A stretch of 64,000 bases of DNA from Isoetes taiwanensis (GCA_021234155.1 JAJEKV010000062.1:5799668-5863667), one strand, 5' to 3'; shown: positions 1 through 14,200, numbered from the stretch's first letter. The notes: a model not told the origin generated them from the sequence alone. Made by a program: numbers and translations.

Positions 1-2640
1 AATACACAAAAAACCTTGTTCCAATCCGAAGTCTAGGAAGAAAGATATAGTCACCAAACATGACAGGTCAACACAAGTCATTTTCCAGGGACCAATAATG
101 GTTCCCAAAGATGATATGATAACATTAGTTGGTTAGGGAGGATTCTCTATCTAAAGGGTGATATTGAAGCACGAAAATTAAGTAGTTAAGGGCTACTTTG
201 AATGTATGAGGAGGAAGTCCACTTACACCTTTCAAAGATTAGCTTATAGATCTAATTTAGAAATCATAATATCATTATAGGGGACAAAATGAATAGAGCC
301 AAAGGCAAAAAAATAGAGAAATTTTCTCAATCCACTTGGTTTAATTCGACCTATAAATAGTCCATGCTTATTTATATCCAAATCTTGTATATATAATAGA
401 TTATTCTAACATGAAATTTGAGATATATATTGCCAATAAAGGTTCAAATTTACAAAAATTATAGCCTATCATAAAAGTTGATCTACATGTACTATGGTCC
501 TACTTAGACTACAATACTTTAGAGCAGCCACACATTGACTAACTTTATAATAGTGGAAAATAAGTAGATTTCTTCATTTTTTCTTCTAATAAGACCACAA
601 AAATATCCATTTTTATCATATATTGTGCCATTTAAAAAACCTATCGGAGAAATGTAGTGCAATAACTTAATATTTTAGATGAACTAGAAAACATATACGG
701 AAAGTCTTTTGATCTATTTATTTATAGTCATAGCTAAACTTCATGATATTGTCCTCCATTCATAAATAACCATCACTATCTACATCATTGTTGAGTTTTA
801 GACCTATAAGGGTATAATCAACGCAGCCTTTTTAGAACCTTTCTTTGTGTTCATCCTGTTGTATTAGATCTTGTTTAAATGCATGTTTATACCCTAGTTA
901 CATTATATTTATGTTGATAAAGTAAATTCCTATATAGAGTTAATTAGAATGCATCATTTATTATCGTTATGAGACTTATAGATGTGGTTTATTGGAGCAC
1001 TTTAATCTATATTTTTATTTTGAATTTTGTACAATAATTTCTTTTAGTTAATAACGATACTAATATAACATATAAACATCTAAAAAAATTCCTTGCACTA
1101 TAGCTTGTCTTGTTAAAACTCATTGTCACAAAAATTAAGTCAAAAGTTGTAATAATAAGAGAGAAATAATTTTTGAACCTCATGCAAAGATTTTTAAGCA
1201 AAAATAGGGTTTGGCGACTTCAATTGACATCAAATGATAGCGCCAAAACATGGAAATATGCAAAATCAATATGTTTTATCATAATATATCAATTACTTTC
1301 ATATTTAGCAAGGTTTAGACATTTTTACGCTAGAAAATTGAAGAATGCAGTTCTGGAGTGCTGTAAAAACTGCCAAATTCTCCAAAGTTTGAACAATCAT
1401 ACCAATATAAAGGTGAATCCAAAGAGTCATGAAATTCTCATAAGTCGCAAGAATCAAGTGAAGACTCAGATGGTAGTGGTATATTTTAAAATTAAAATTT
1501 CTCTTGTGAGATATATCGGTTTGGCGGGGGTATGGTGGACCATTTCTCGTCCATGGACCAAAATGGTCCCCGTGACAACTCTAGTGCGCTTATCTTTTTT
1601 TTTAATTGAAGGCTATTTATATTTAAGTATATTTAAGGGGTACAAAACACTTTTTTCAAGGGAAGTTTAACCCTTATACTGATAAACAATTCTAGTGCAG
1701 TTATCATTAACTAATTTAATATTTTAGCCTTTTTAATATTAGGTTAAGTCCTAAATTCGAATTAGAGTTTAAGGTCAGATTTCCACCTTAATTAATTAAT
1801 GAGTTAACATAGCTAACCTTAGTTTAATTATTCTTAGTGATGTGTCATGTATTTATACCTAAAAAGGCATATAAATATGTGGAATGTCACATTCTCCCTC
1901 CTCAAAGATCGAGACTATGCTTGCTCTAGACCAACACATGACATGTTGGAAGTAAGTGTTCCTATCTTAAAGAGGTAATGCAACATTATAAGTCACACAG
2001 AAGTTGTCATGTTCAAAGTGATCAAGTTTGAAATGACACGTAATGTGCAATTCATAGCTATGCGAGAGTTGAACGGTAATTAATTTGAGCGTTATGTGGA
2101 AGGGATTATAACACGCCAGGTTGTCCTCAAAGATTGGCATTAGGTGGTTAAGTACAAGGAGAGGTAAATTAAGGAAGATTGAACGGATTGATGATATAAA
2201 TGATACATATAGATCGTACAGGATCATTATTTAGGGCTGCAGTCGATCAAAAATCGACATTGTAGATATAATACATAAGCAGGCACGACATTGGTCCTCA
2301 GTAGACCATAGCCTGTAGGGCCTAGCAGTGCAACTAGAAAACACATATGACAACAAGAACATGGGCCCATAATGGCCCTGAAAAAACTGCAGGTGCCAAA
2401 ATAAGCGCTTCTGGCTTACAGAATCACAAGATATCAGTATTTACAAAATAATTTATATGTTGTGGTTGAAGGGACCACCTCCTTTGAAGAAGAAAAATGA
2501 AGAAGGGGAAACCTATCATGCCTAAGGCTTACCATCCGTCTCGGCGTAAGGAATGGCAATGTTCCCACTAAAGCCGTAGACGAAGGCATCCTATTACGCC
2601 TATATGCCCATTCCCATTCCTAGGTTTGCATGATCCCTGC
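1..2640. other. AT-rich intergenic DNA
   Basis: I see no open frame resembling a known protein, no RNA gene and no clear repeat boundary. The longest open frames are short and of skewed composition, as expected by chance in AT-rich DNA. Confidence 0.5.
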
Positions 2641-2652
2641 CGGATCTAACAT

Positions 2653-2901
2653 TCATCGAGATATTGGCTGGTGGTTGTAGCGAACCCCATTTCTTTGAAG
2701 CCGGAAGTGAAGTTTGTTGGTGCATGCCTGATGTTGCCATAGGACGTAAGCCCCATCAAAATCCCTCTCGAGGACTGATGTTATATCCTCCTTTGATAAG
2801 TGGGTCCACTTAACCAAGTAGGACAGGTGATGAGTATTGCTTGTTTGCTTGTACACACGATCGAGAAGAGCATGTGGAACTAGTTCCACTTGCTTGTCCA
2901 T
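2653..2901 (-). pseudogene. Chromodomain remnant of a Ty3/Gypsy (chromovirus) pol
   Basis: The minus-strand frame reads LSYLVKWTHLSKEDITSVLE, the pattern of the C-terminal chromodomain that chromoviral integrases carry (family consensus roughly YLVKW, six to seven residues, then a WE-rich strand). The upstream part, ELVPHALLDRVYK, also resembles the linker before that domain. The chromodomain normally tethers integrase to modified histones. No integrase core can be read beside it, so this is an isolated 3' pol fragment of a decayed retrotransposon. The tryptophan expected after the DAT-like segment is replaced, which fits relaxed constraint. The chromodomain call is fairly secure; the parent element is not recoverable. 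Confidence 0.6.
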
Positions 2902-3972
2902 AGCATTTAGAATCCATAGAGTATCTTAAGATCAAATGTATACTTCTCTAAAAGGATTACATGAAGGACGTTATGGACCTTCAGATACCTAAATCCTCAA
3001 CAGAAGCTTGCATGTTGGTGAATATGTGTTGGAGTCAACCATGATCATTAAACATCAAATGCCCCGGACGATTTGTGGAAGTCCCATCGTTACATTCGTG
3101 GGCGATGAGTTCCGCAATGGTTGAAACTCTTCCGAATCCACAGTACTCACTTCTTTATTTCACCTGTATTGATCGACACTTACCTTTCATTACTAGACTA
3201 ATCATTCATGTTATACTCTTATAGATATGTATTACAGTGACACTATATCACAATATACCTAATTTAGAAATCATTCTTTATTCACACACATGTAGCTGAT
3301 TATATATTATGCACGGGCATAGATATAGACAACTTCTATTTCTTCTTTTTAATATAATACACACTTATAATTCTCGCATTGTTTACTACAACATTCTAAT
3401 CATGTTAACTTCTTTTTGCATGTCTATTATACTCTCCCTTCACTTTACAATTTGTTTTATTACTGCCTGCCCTAATTTTATTTTGTATCAATTTTTTTTT
3501 ATTATATCGTTACAGTTTTAACAACTCATTTATTGCTATCCTCATTCTTTTATATGCCCATCACATTTATACTTATCCTTTAATACACACATATATATTG
3601 CACTATATCTCACATTTTTACATATATACTTTAACATTAATTACACACACACGTTCTTCATCAGTTATTATTCATAACCTTTTTATAATCATAATAATCT
3701 AAGTCTTATTATTCCTTCAATAGTATACATAATTATATTTTCCATTCTATTATATTTAACACTGCACTCTACACTTTATTACATTGACATTTTCTTTCCA
3801 CCATATTTTGAAATATTTTTCTTCTTTTGATTGTCTCGCATCTTTCCACACTTACACTGTCTATCTTTACCATACTTTACATCCACCTGTGTACACATAT
3901 TAATTCATTAGTTATATCTATACATTTATGACACATACAGACATTCTTATATTTACATCCCACAGATACATC
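2902..3972. other. AT-rich stretch without recognisable gene
   Basis: Positions 3180-3960 are T-rich with short CA and TA runs. Positions 3000-3170 are more GC-rich and may be retrotransposon-derived, but no domain can be read. Confidence 0.4.
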
Positions 3973-4133
3973 TCAAAGAGACATTCTATGGGGCACCGTT
4001 AATTTGATGCCGCCTGGGTCGATGTCCGCCTGTGCTGTAGCCATGCGATATTCTTGTGTCACAGAAGGGCAATTTTGAATACGATGTCCACGACGGAAGC
4101 ATCGAAAGCATGCCTGGTCCTTCTTGAGCCTGT
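3973..4133 (-). pseudogene. Retrotransposon gag CCHC zinc-knuckle remnant
   Basis: The minus strand reads ACFRCFRRGHRIQNCP at about 4066-4113. This is an exact CX2CX4HX4C zinc knuckle, the nucleic-acid-binding motif at the end of Gypsy and Copia Gag. The frame continues for about 30 residues (VTQEYRM, then DIDPGGIKLTVP) to a stop at 3973-3975. No capsid domain is readable upstream and no protease follows. It is therefore a gag fragment, perhaps from the same decayed minus-strand element as the chromodomain at 2.7 kb with the rest of pol deleted. The motif is clear; the link between the two fragments is inference. Confidence 0.6.
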
Positions 4134-4171
4134 TATATAATGATGGTTGTGCAAGTCATGGGCTTTTGCTT

Positions 4172-4197
4172 GAAGAAGAAGAAGAAGAAGAAGAAGA
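4172..4197. repeat. (GAA)n microsatellite
   Basis: An uninterrupted run of about eight GAA triplets follows the zinc-knuckle fragment. Confidence 0.9.
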
Positions 4198-4245
4198 GAT
4201 TTTAACGTCAGCGTCCTATCGGAAGTGCTGAATGTTGGGAATAAG

Positions 4246-4370
4246 GAGTGGTAAGGTATCCTTATTTGGATCAATAGCCGAGAGAATTGATATGACGATG
4301 TTTATTCTATTCTATTGAGTGGTAAGGTAACCTTATTTGGATCAATAGCCGAGAGAATTGATATGACGAT
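4246..4370 (+). repeat. 54-bp direct duplication ahead of a pentamer array
   Basis: The segment at 4246-4299, starting GAGTGGTAAGGTA, recurs almost exactly at 4317-4370. The spacer contains TTATTCTATTCTATT, so a small copy of the downstream pentamer repeat sits between the duplicates. This looks like unequal exchange or slippage at a (TATTC)n tract. Confidence 0.85.
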
Positions 4371-4470
4371 TGGTCTCCGTGGACGTTAAAAAAACTATTC
4401 TATTCTATTCTATTCTATTCTATTCTATTCTATTCTATTCTATTCTATTCTATTCTATTCTATTCTATTC
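4368..4470 (+). mobile_element. LINE 3' end with (TATTC)15 tail
   Basis: Positions 4368-4394 (GATTGGTCTCCGTGGACG, then TTAAAAAAA) match the 3' end of the LINE copy at 63451-63475, which reads GATTGGTCTCAGTGGACG followed by ATAAAAA. Both run directly into pentamer or hexamer TATTC-type repeats: here 15 perfect TATTC units, there TTATTC units. This identifies a severely 5'-truncated LINE whose tail is a short tandem repeat rather than poly(A). The shared end was found by direct comparison within the window. Confidence 0.65.
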
Positions 4471-4479
4471 TATTGAGCC

Positions 4480-7400
4480 TAGTTGCACTCAACCAACACA
4501 ATGCAACAACATGCTTATGTTGCTAGCATATCATGGATCTTGTAGCTTTGTGCTTGTTATTTACGAAGTTATACCGATGTTCCCTCGCGCGGGTTTGAGG
4601 CCACTGCCTTGGTCTCCTCTTTGTTCCAATATTGTGGTGGTTCATGCAGGATTGTTCAAACTAGCTATCTTTTGAGCCTTGTCCATCTTTAGCGTAGTCG
4701 CATGCCTTCATCCCTTTGTAGTGTTGTGTACATGTCATAACATACCCCATTTGAGTCGTTAACTCTTACACTTTTGTTTTCCAGGGTTTGCTATTTGTGT
4801 TGATAGGACAGTCTTCGCGTCGTTGCTTTCTTGCTTAGATTCCTCATGTTGTTGCATTGTGTTGGTTGAGTGCACTTCTAATAATCCCTCATGCACACCG
4901 GCCTTTTTGGGCATACAAAAGCATCAAAGTACCACAAAGGATCCAAAACTCAAATAAGTTCATAGAGATTTATAGGCCTCCGTCGCTAATATCCAACACG
5001 ATCCCAACATGCCAAGATTCTTGCAAAACTCGCAAAGGACGTCTCCACATCCATCTTTGAGCAGATCTGCAAAAGGAACAAAGAAACACCTGGTACGAGG
5101 ACCCCAATCTTGGCACAAAGGCGCCACATCTTTGGCATACGAGGGCCCACCACCATGGCGCAAGGGCCCTCAACATCGACCCCACTTAAAACCCAACATT
5201 CAAGATATAAGAGTTGCCCCAACAACAATGCTTGGCATGAGAGCCTCCAGCCCATTGTAAAAGATAACCTCGCAAGATCAAGAAGTCAAACAATGAGCCA
5301 ATCAATATAAAAAACTAAGACATTGACTATAAGAATACTTCAATAACGCAAAGTTGTAACGCAGGGCTAAAACTAAAAGGGGGAGGGGGGGTGGGGCATG
5401 CGACTACAAAGAGGGAGGCTCAAAGACGGCTGATGAAGATGGGAGGAATGCAACAAGTCTATAAATACTCTAAGGGGGACTCTTTCAACTAGCCTCAAGA
5501 AGCGGATTTATCTGCTAATCTCAAAACGCAGATAAATCGCACTTATTTTTCTATTGAATCACTGGAAGTTAAGCAACCCAGAAAGGTATACCTAATAGAA
5601 TAGAATAGAATAGAATAATTACGAGGATTGATTTATCATGTGGCATATATATTGCCATTCAATGTAGAAGGATACGGGGCATAGCATCATGTAGTTGAGG
5701 GAGATGTGGTGTATGATTATATGCCATAGAACACGTTTAAAGAGGTACTATACTAATATGGAAACTGGATTTTAAATATCCAAAATTTTGTGAAAGGGAG
5801 ATCACTTTAGAAGTGTAGGTTTTGATAATGGTGGCCAAGGTATAGAAGGTTTATGCTATATAAGCTAGAGGATGAATGTCGTGCAATAAAGATGCAAGGG
5901 TTAAGACGAGAACATAGTCAATACGTGGATACGCTTTTAAGGTTGGGCAAATGCATGCCCTATCATGCATGATACAAGCTAAGGGAATGGAACGCATCAT
6001 GTCTTCTAGGAGCAAAGGAGCCAATAGAAGACCGGACAATAGCGGGAAATATAGTAATATACCCACACACGACTTGGGTCGCAAGCCGCCTAGCTCATCC
6101 GGGCATCCTCCAACATAAACCAAAAAGTTTCTTAATAAGTGTGATACAAGGGGAGCTTGAAAGTTGTTGTAAACAACATTTCAAATGTAGAGAAGTTGAA
6201 TGGACACTTTGAGTAGCCCAAAGTATGGAATATGAACAAGATAGGTGCCCAAAGGAACATCTCACCAAGGGGAACATGTTCTCGACTTGGTACTATGTGT
6301 GTATCTCGAGGAGGAGCTCCTCATTGGTATATGCATACTAGGACCATTTAATGGCACACATAACAACAAAAGAAAGGGGTGCATAAGAGAACTTTTAATT
6401 GAGGCCTGTATGAATAATGGAAATAATGAAGATAAGAGTTCCTATAGTAGACGTTAAACATGTCCACTAGGAACTTAGGGTGGCATCTCTCACTATGGAA
6501 TTTGTGACTAGAGCTTGGAGAGTCTAAATAGTGTGGTGTCAAAACCACAACATGTATATGGTATAATATAAATGAGTTGAGAAAATATGTTTGCGGCAAC
6601 AAGAAGTTGAATATTTGGTGGATTCTATCATCCACTATATTGTGATATGGGATTATAACAATAAAAAGAATGAGAATGAGAATGATTTAAGGTAGTGGTC
6701 GTGGATGTTGGAAGGATTTAGTAGTATCAAATACTACATTTATAGTGAGGATATCAAGGATGTCAATTGTGGCATTCAAATGTATGTCATATTGGAAGAT
6801 AGTAGAATATTTGTACAAGGCGAGTGAAATGTTACATGACAAGGTTTAAAGGATAAGCATAATGAGATGCTTATATATGAAGATATTGGGTTAGGTATGA
6901 TCTACCAGAGATAAGTAGATAAGTATTCAAGTTATCCCAACGGTTGGAGTTGACTATGTTAGATAAACCGCACTAAGGGATATGAAAAGAGTTTAAATCA
7001 GGGAAAATAGCTAGAGTAAGTATAGCATATACGGTGATGTTACATTCAAAAACATCCCGAGGATAATTGGAATAGAATTGAAATAACAGATAATGGGAAT
7101 TTGACTATATTCAAAGGTTGTAAATACCGATGATGTACTGGGTTTGGGAATAACAAGATGTACAAAATATCGCGTCCAATGATGGAAGAAGAGGAGGATG
7201 GTGACTTTGCCGATTATACCTTTAGGGATAATCGGCAAGAGGGCAATATATAGCAATTCCAAGTCCCAATAAGAATCAAGACGAGGTGTATAGAGTAGAA
7301 GGGGCGAGATTATATAGAGCAATAGTCCATATATCCTAAGAGTTACCCTACTTACGAGGAGCAATTGTAGACCCTGAAGTAGAGACTGGACGATCCCTTG

Positions 7401-9980
7401 GCTTGAGGCATACACCTCTTATGGATTATGACTTTAAGACTCTTAAGAGGGTAAAGAATTGGATAACCAAATGACGATTACTAATGAAGGTTCGAACATA
7501 GGGGTTTTCTATTATGAGATCGAGAGGGTTTAATGCCTCCATCTCATTATGAGGCAGCCAAAGATAACATTTGAAACCGATGAAGAGTTGAAGTTGACAT
7601 GATAACTTAAGAAAATAAGTTAACTATGACAAAGCATGGTTGATATTGGGAACACAAAGGATATTTAGCTGAAGGAGCCTTTAGAAGAGCTCTTCGACTG
7701 GGGTAGTAACCTTTGAAATTATGGCATAATCCCGTGGGGGTTCATAGTTTATGTAGGGGACTGAAGTACCATAAGGCACTAAAGGAATGGTTGAAGAACC
7801 TGGGGACCCTATCAAAATGTAGGCAGCATATACAATTCCAACATAGACTTGGCCACTATCCATTTGGGAAGTTGGTGGCTCAACCACATCATAAAGGTAC
7901 ATAGGCAATGGGTTTTGTTTCAAGGAACTACCAATGTTATACTTTAGCTAAGTTAGAGCAGAGCTCTAGTGTTGTGAGATGAGGATATATGTTTAATATG
8001 TATGTACCATGTACACATACGATAAACATCTTGGTGAGGTAATATATGCAGTGACACATGGAGGTGTAAGTTAGAACATATAGGGCTCGAACACTGATAC
8101 AAGCCAGGGTAGCAGAAAAATAGCAGTCTGGGTTGTATCAGACATAGGTGTTTTGAAAGGCTTACAAAAAGGCAGGCGTCCTGATGACTCTAGGCAACTT
8201 ACGATTCTTACGAAGGCTCACTCGCTAATTTAGGGCATGACTATGGCTTATACGAGGATGCCAAGTCATTTGGAATGCCACAACAACGACATAACGTCAT
8301 GACAGAGAAAGCTAATGACTAAGATTTCTAGGGTGTACGACAACGTTGAATCATAACCCCCAATGATATGCGGGTTAACAACATAGGGGGAAATTTGGAA
8401 GCAAGCTTGGACATAAACTGTTATATCATACGACATATCTGAAGGAGTGAATGGGTTGTTGATCCTACGGAATAAGGCTCACAATCAAAGGAAAGGAATG
8501 AAGGACCCCTGAAGGTTATTACCTGCACAACTTTTAGATGAGTGGCATGACCTGAAGGGTCGCCTTTCCTAGCAGGCAAGGATAGTTTTCCGGCTTGAAA
8601 GACCGCAAGGGCTAGAAGCTCTTTAAAGGTTTGGTGTGTGGCTTAGGGAAGAAGACTTACAATTCCTAGGACAACATGCTGGATTGGATTCACCATGTTG
8701 AGAAGTCGTCGAGTGGTACCGTCCTTTGGGATATTCATATAATCCCTTGGACGATGTAAGTTCATTTACAAAATTTAAGGATGCTCAGGCACTAACGTAA
8801 AGGTTGGAAACACTTTGCCCCAACCATATCTAGATACCCTAGAAGGTGATGACTAGTCAACAATGGTTGGATGCCATTGGAGCATTATGGTAGAACAACT
8901 CCAAAAGAGGGTAGGCTGCTATCAATTTGACAAGCGTGTGGTAGAGACAAATAATCACTGCCATATAGGCGGTGAAGTTTGGCACGAAATAATGTTAAAG
9001 TTTGTACTCTAGATAAGTGAGAGTAAAGTGGTGACATTTTTGTGGGGGTCTTAACATAAGCACTCACTATGTATTGCAGAGTATGTTATTCACTCTCTTT
9101 TAATTTGTTATTTACTACATTCTACACCAAATACCACTTTGAATAGTAAGTTTGCTAGTTTCAAAATATTCTAGATCAAAATAGCTATTATTTGCCAAAT
9201 GCCAAGAATACATTGTGCGGCGCAGTCTCTTGCCGACACGGGCATAGTGGAAGTGAGGGCATAGTGGGATGTTCGATGATATTATTGGTTCTGGGAAAGG
9301 TGTTCAGGTTGCATAGAGAATCCTATACTTGCTTTCTTTGTAGATGATGTATATATGATGTCTTGTAGCATTGCCAGAAGTTTGATAGAGTTGAATGTGG
9401 CTTCGTTAAATTTACTGAATTTAGGTAGAGGAAAGTAAATGTATTAATGATTATCACATTTTTCAGGTTCAGTAATAATATTGTTGTTTCGAATGACATT
9501 TGGGAATTAAAGTGTCTTATTTCTTGAAATTCATGGAGTTTGAAGCCATACTCTCCTATTGCATATAATTAATTTGTTAGGAAATGCATGTTTTCACCTA
9601 AGATGATCAAGGTACTTTATGATTTAAATGCTAGAACTCTAGAACTTTTGAAGCTACTTTCACTCTTCCTAAATCAATTTTCATCTTTCAAAACATATTT
9701 GGTCGTAACACATATTTAATTTACATACTATTTATTCACTTGTCTATTAAATATTGAAGCATTTGTGAGGCAGCTAGTATGTTATGTGATATCAAAAATT
9801 TGGTATTTGAAGCTTAATCAAAGCTTCTTATCAAGCATTTCTAACGCCATCTCTTTATGCAGTATGGAGCGTCAAAGTACTGTGCTTAGAGAACACATAT
9901 TAATATATGGGCTTCAACGCAACGAGTAAAATAAATTTGGAAGAAGGATTTGGATAAGCCAAGTGAGACATCCCTTGTAT
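4480..9980. other. Long stretch without a recognisable gene
   Basis: I cannot assign any open frame here to a family. The only clear repeat is a short (TAGAA)n tract at about 5594-5618, the complement of the TATTC pentamer at 4.4 kb. The moderately GC-rich segment 5000-5260 and the purine-rich segment 6000-8900 may be old retroelement DNA, but no diagnostic motif survives. Confidence 0.35.
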
Positions 9981-9983
9981 ACT

Positions 9984-10166
9984 TGACAATAATATATAGG
10001 CTGTCTAAATAAGCTCATTTTATTGCTTGTAAGTCCACCATAACAGCTCCTCAGGCGAGCAAACTCTTTTTGAAGGAGATATTTAGAATACATGGATTGC
10101 CGGATGCAACTATCACAGATAGGGATCCAATATTCTGTAGCAAATTTTGGTCAGGATCTCGGATCG
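9984..10166 (+). pseudogene. Ty3/Gypsy integrase core remnant
   Basis: The frame reads a broken RLSK(stop)AHF segment, then KLFLKEIFRIHGLPDATITD and RDPIFCSKFW. These match the integrase catalytic core of Gypsy elements, in which the Asp of the ITDRDP motif is the second active-site acidic residue. A stop codon lies just after RLSK, and the frame dissolves after SKFW into the GGATCTCGG repeat that starts at about 10155. This is an inactive pol fragment. The family assignment is secure because both the HGLP and TDRDP-F motifs are present; the rest of the element is absent. Confidence 0.75.
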
Positions 10167-10405
10167 ACGATCAGGATCAAGAGCAACCTGGGTCGTCAGA
10201 TCGATTACATGTAATTCCCAAAGCCATGTGCACCATAGGATATGTGCCCAAGCAATGTGAGCCGTAGGATCTCGGATCGACGGTCAGGATCAGATCAACC
10301 TGGACCGTAGGATCGTCTATACAGATCTATATATAAACTCCCAAGCCATCTGGGCCATAGGATACGTCCCGAAGCCATGTGATCCGTCGGATCTCGGATC
10401 AATGG
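10155..10405. repeat. GATC-rich degenerate tandem repeat
   Basis: A unit starting GGATCTCGGATC recurs near 10155, 10267 and 10390, about 115-120 bp apart. Each is followed by a variant of GGTCAGGATC; the phrases CCATGTG and CATAGGATA also recur. The array joins the integrase remnant on its left to the truncated RPA1-like gene on its right, so it marks a rearrangement or insertion junction. Confidence 0.7.
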
Positions 10406-10432
10406 TCGGATAAGCGCGACAAACATAAGAAC

Positions 10433-11237
10433 ATTATCTGCTTTTCTTCGAATGCTCATTGCAGATGATATATCAGAGACAATTCCAATAACATCTATAC
10501 ATTCACAACCATTTCATTACTTATTTGTCTATGCTCGAACAATAATGTATTTAAGTCAAGTAGTAGAAACTTTCATACCAATAAGCGCTCTTGTATTTAT
10601 GTACGGTTGCAGATGGTCTATTGCGACAAAATTATATCTTACAACAGGATTCATGTCCGCATTATCGTTGGTCTCTCTGATCTCTTTCACAATTGAATTT
10701 GTATTGAGTATGAACTCATAATCATTTTCTAGCCTTGAAAACTTTTTGTTTGCAGGATGTACTTTCGCCTTTGAAATGCGATATGTCTGCATGTAATACA
10801 CAAAACCATCGTAATCTTTTACACAACAATTTTGTAGTATTGTCAATAGTTATAATTACAATCATGGGCACAATAAAACACATGTTACCCTTCCAACTTT
10901 GAACATGTCAAAAAACTGTACCGCCGCATCATGAAACATGCATGCTTGAATCGGGCCAGATTCTCGCCTAACACACAAAATCAATCTTTAAATATAATGT
11001 ACATTAAGCATCACTAACATACATCTTCATCATCCAGTTCAACATGGAAAACGTGACCCTGCCCATTCGCATATGTCCTCAATACCCCTTTCCTTGTCGC
11101 ACGCACCTTTATGATCCAGTCTGTTTCATATGGAGTAAGCTGCAACACAGGCATAAACCTTCTCCTAATTTGTGCTCCAACATCAATTACGGAACTGCAA
11201 TTGTCGTGCTCCATATTTGCTCCTTGTGTATCTATAT
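10433..11237 (-). pseudogene. RPA1-like (replication protein A 70 kDa) fragment, DNA-binding domain A
   Basis: Four minus-strand exon-like blocks align with the first ssDNA-binding OB fold of RPA1: 11237-11023 (LTPYETDWIIKVRATRKGVL; GHVFHVELDDED), 10967-10889 (GPIQACMFHDAAVQFFDMFK), 10786-10579 (YRISKAKVHPANKKF; NDYEFILNTNS; RYNFVAIDHL) and 10494-10433 (DVIGIVSDISSAMSIRRKAD). RPA1 coats single-stranded DNA in replication and repair. GT/AG borders fit most junctions, but the first and second blocks do not share reading phase, and the gene stops at the GATC-rich repeat, so domains B and C are missing. It could be a truncated host paralogue or the RPA-like gene that plant Helitrons carry; no Rep/helicase is visible to decide. 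Homology is clear, functionality unlikely. Confidence 0.7.
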
Positions 11238-11239
11238 CT

Positions 11240-14200
11240 GCACACTAGTTATTCTACACCAATGCATACAATCTTACGAGGTACATAAGTTACAAATTCT
11301 TGAGAATCTTAAAAGATACATAAGTTCACTGTTCACCAAAACATACGAAAGTTATGAAAGGACTTATTGATCCACAACTGCCTCTAGAATGGATTGTCAA
11401 TCTCCACAAGTCAGTTGCAGAGGTCTGTCAGAATGCGTAGAGATCAGATAAGTTGCAAAACTATGTGTTACTGAGATATTAGACATTCTGAGCAACGCAG
11501 ACTCACAATTTTCTACATATTATAATTGCATTTCTGTACTATGCTGTTAATGTGATGCCCTGAACCCTTTTTAGCAAATCCAATCTATCAGAATCGATTG
11601 GACACATTCTCACCAGGAGGTAGATCGTGCAGCAAAGAAAGCTCAGATCCTGCAATAATATGGTCGGCAAGCCTTAAATCTAAAACATGTTTATCAATCG
11701 GCCCTTTATATAAGCATGTTCCCATGCTGGAGGAAGACTATAATTCGGCTCCAGACGAGCCACTGCCTCCCTGGCATTTGCTATCATGCTTGTACAGCAT
11801 ATTGTGTCATGGAATACCATACTCTATGGCAAGAGCACCCTCAAGCCTCCTAACCAAATGCAAGAAGGAATGCAAAATCCCAGGGCCTGCAATAATGTGG
11901 TGACAGCAATAAGCCCATCATGTTGTACTTAACCCATCTGCAAGCCTTAAATCTGAAATATCTTGATCAATCGATCCTCTTATATAACATTTGTTGCCAT
12001 GCATGAGGAGGCTTTGAATTCAAATCTCACTTCCTCACAATTCAATTTAGACAGCCTTTTGATATATATAGAGGCCATATCAAACCATCAATCATATCGA
12101 AATTCAATCTAAATTACTCTAAATCATAAAACACCCCACACGTACCCCGTGCTTCAATACCAGCTTCCGAGCCCCAATTCCCATGCTCACTCCATTCTGC
12201 CCCCTCCATCTCTGCAAATCAATTCGCCCAAAACAGCCGAGTTTAAATTGTTGCCTACTGAATCCTTACACGAACGAAACTGCTTCACGTGCACGCCATC
12301 GCCTCATAGAAAACAAAGGCCACATAGCCGGATAACCTTGCCAGGAAATATAGATAATTCCAAAAATATTTTTCGGTGGAACAATTTTATATTTAGTCAG
12401 ATATAGCATATAGCATTGCACTGGAATTATGTTCCAATTGTTTGGCTCTACATTGATGAAAACTTGGCAAAGAAGGACCTTCCTTGACATAAGAATGCTT
12501 TATTATTTCGCTTTTAGCATGTATAATACAGTTCTAGTATCCTTTTCCCTGCAAGGGGCCTTAGAAAGAATAGTTGGCATTGGAGGATTCTAATGCTGGT
12601 AGCCAAATATCTGGCTAAATTCCTCTGTCGGTTGGATCAGTAGAACAAAATATATAGTCCCACGTTTGATCAACTTGGATCCAAAAGATTGAATTGGGCT
12701 ATTGTTCTAAGTTACATCAGAAAGAAGGCAAAGGAGATAAGAATCATAAGATCACCATGGCAGTTGAATGACGAACAGAGGCAAAGAAATTGGATCAGTG
12801 GCAAAAAAGAAGCCACAAAGATAGCGGTGCAAGATGGCACTGTTCATATACTTACAAGCTACGCCATTAAAATTCCTCTTCAAGTAAGTTACCAATGTGC
12901 TAATGCTATTGATCCCTATGGGAGCTAAGAAGCAACAACTATTCAAGATATCAATAGGCTTGAAGACCTGAATAGACATACCTTGCAAGCAGATTTTTAA
13001 GTTTAACATTGCAAAATCGTTAAAATCCTTATTTATTGAACAGCTTTGCATGATTTGCTATACATTAAACAGAACAACAAACACATAAATATAGTACACA
13101 TTTTCAGTTCATTGGATTCTTTGCATAAGATTTTCTACTATATTCTACATGTTCAAGCTCTACAACTACATTTAAATAGAATAGTCTCAGATCAATGCAT
13201 GAACAGCAAACTCTACAATATGTTTATCTGAGAGAATCCATTCAGAAAAAAGCTCGTGAATTCATATCAAAGAATCAATTATGAAAAAAGCTCAGCCCCG
13301 TTCTAAAAAAAGCGCTCGGCATAAGAATAGTAAAAAAAAAAACCATTTGTCTAAGGGAAATGAAATAGGGCAAAATGAGTTTCCGCTCACCGTAAAAAAA
13401 TTGGCGTCCAAAACACGTAAAAATTTAGGGCATATTCATATGAGAAAATACAAAGATGTTTTCCAATCAAAAAAAACGATCAGTACTAATGGACTCAGAT
13501 CATAAGATATGCTTATAATATATCGAAAGATACCCAAACCCACCCTTCCCCCAACAACCTTTTGCCAGAACAAAGGGCAATCCAAAAATAGATGTTATTT
13601 TGACACTAATTTGCTAAAGCCTTTGATAATATAATGACACTAAGCTTTTTCATAAAGTTACTAAAAATATGAATGTTATTTAGACACAATATTTTTGTAA
13701 TGTTGTTAGAGATAGATTTCATATCATGTGTTGTGGCAAAAGATCAAGGCACCAGGTTGTCACAATATTTGATGCCCAGGTAACATCTTTGTGACAAATG
13801 ATCACGTCATGTATAGCATAAAAAAGTCCCACCCTTCTCTTGCAGTAGGCATCTAGTAGAAATGTACTTATGCCCTACAACGCGGGGCTTTTGTTACTAG
13901 TATTTTAGATATTTTCAAAAAGATAATATAAGATAAGATGCTATTGAAAATGATTTTTAATCTTTCGTCCATCTTTTGACATTTCGCAATCTTGCATTGC
14001 TTAAATTAGACATGCATTTCTAAATTGAGATCCCATTCTGATTTACCTCGAAGTGGAGTGAAATGAAATGATTTGAGTATCGGAGAACAAATCAACCAGT
14101 AAAAAAATTTGCAAGTCCCTTTTAAGGAACAGACACAATCATTTTGACTGCGTAGTTACTATGCCTGTGAAGAGTGATACTATCCCCATAATCCCACCAC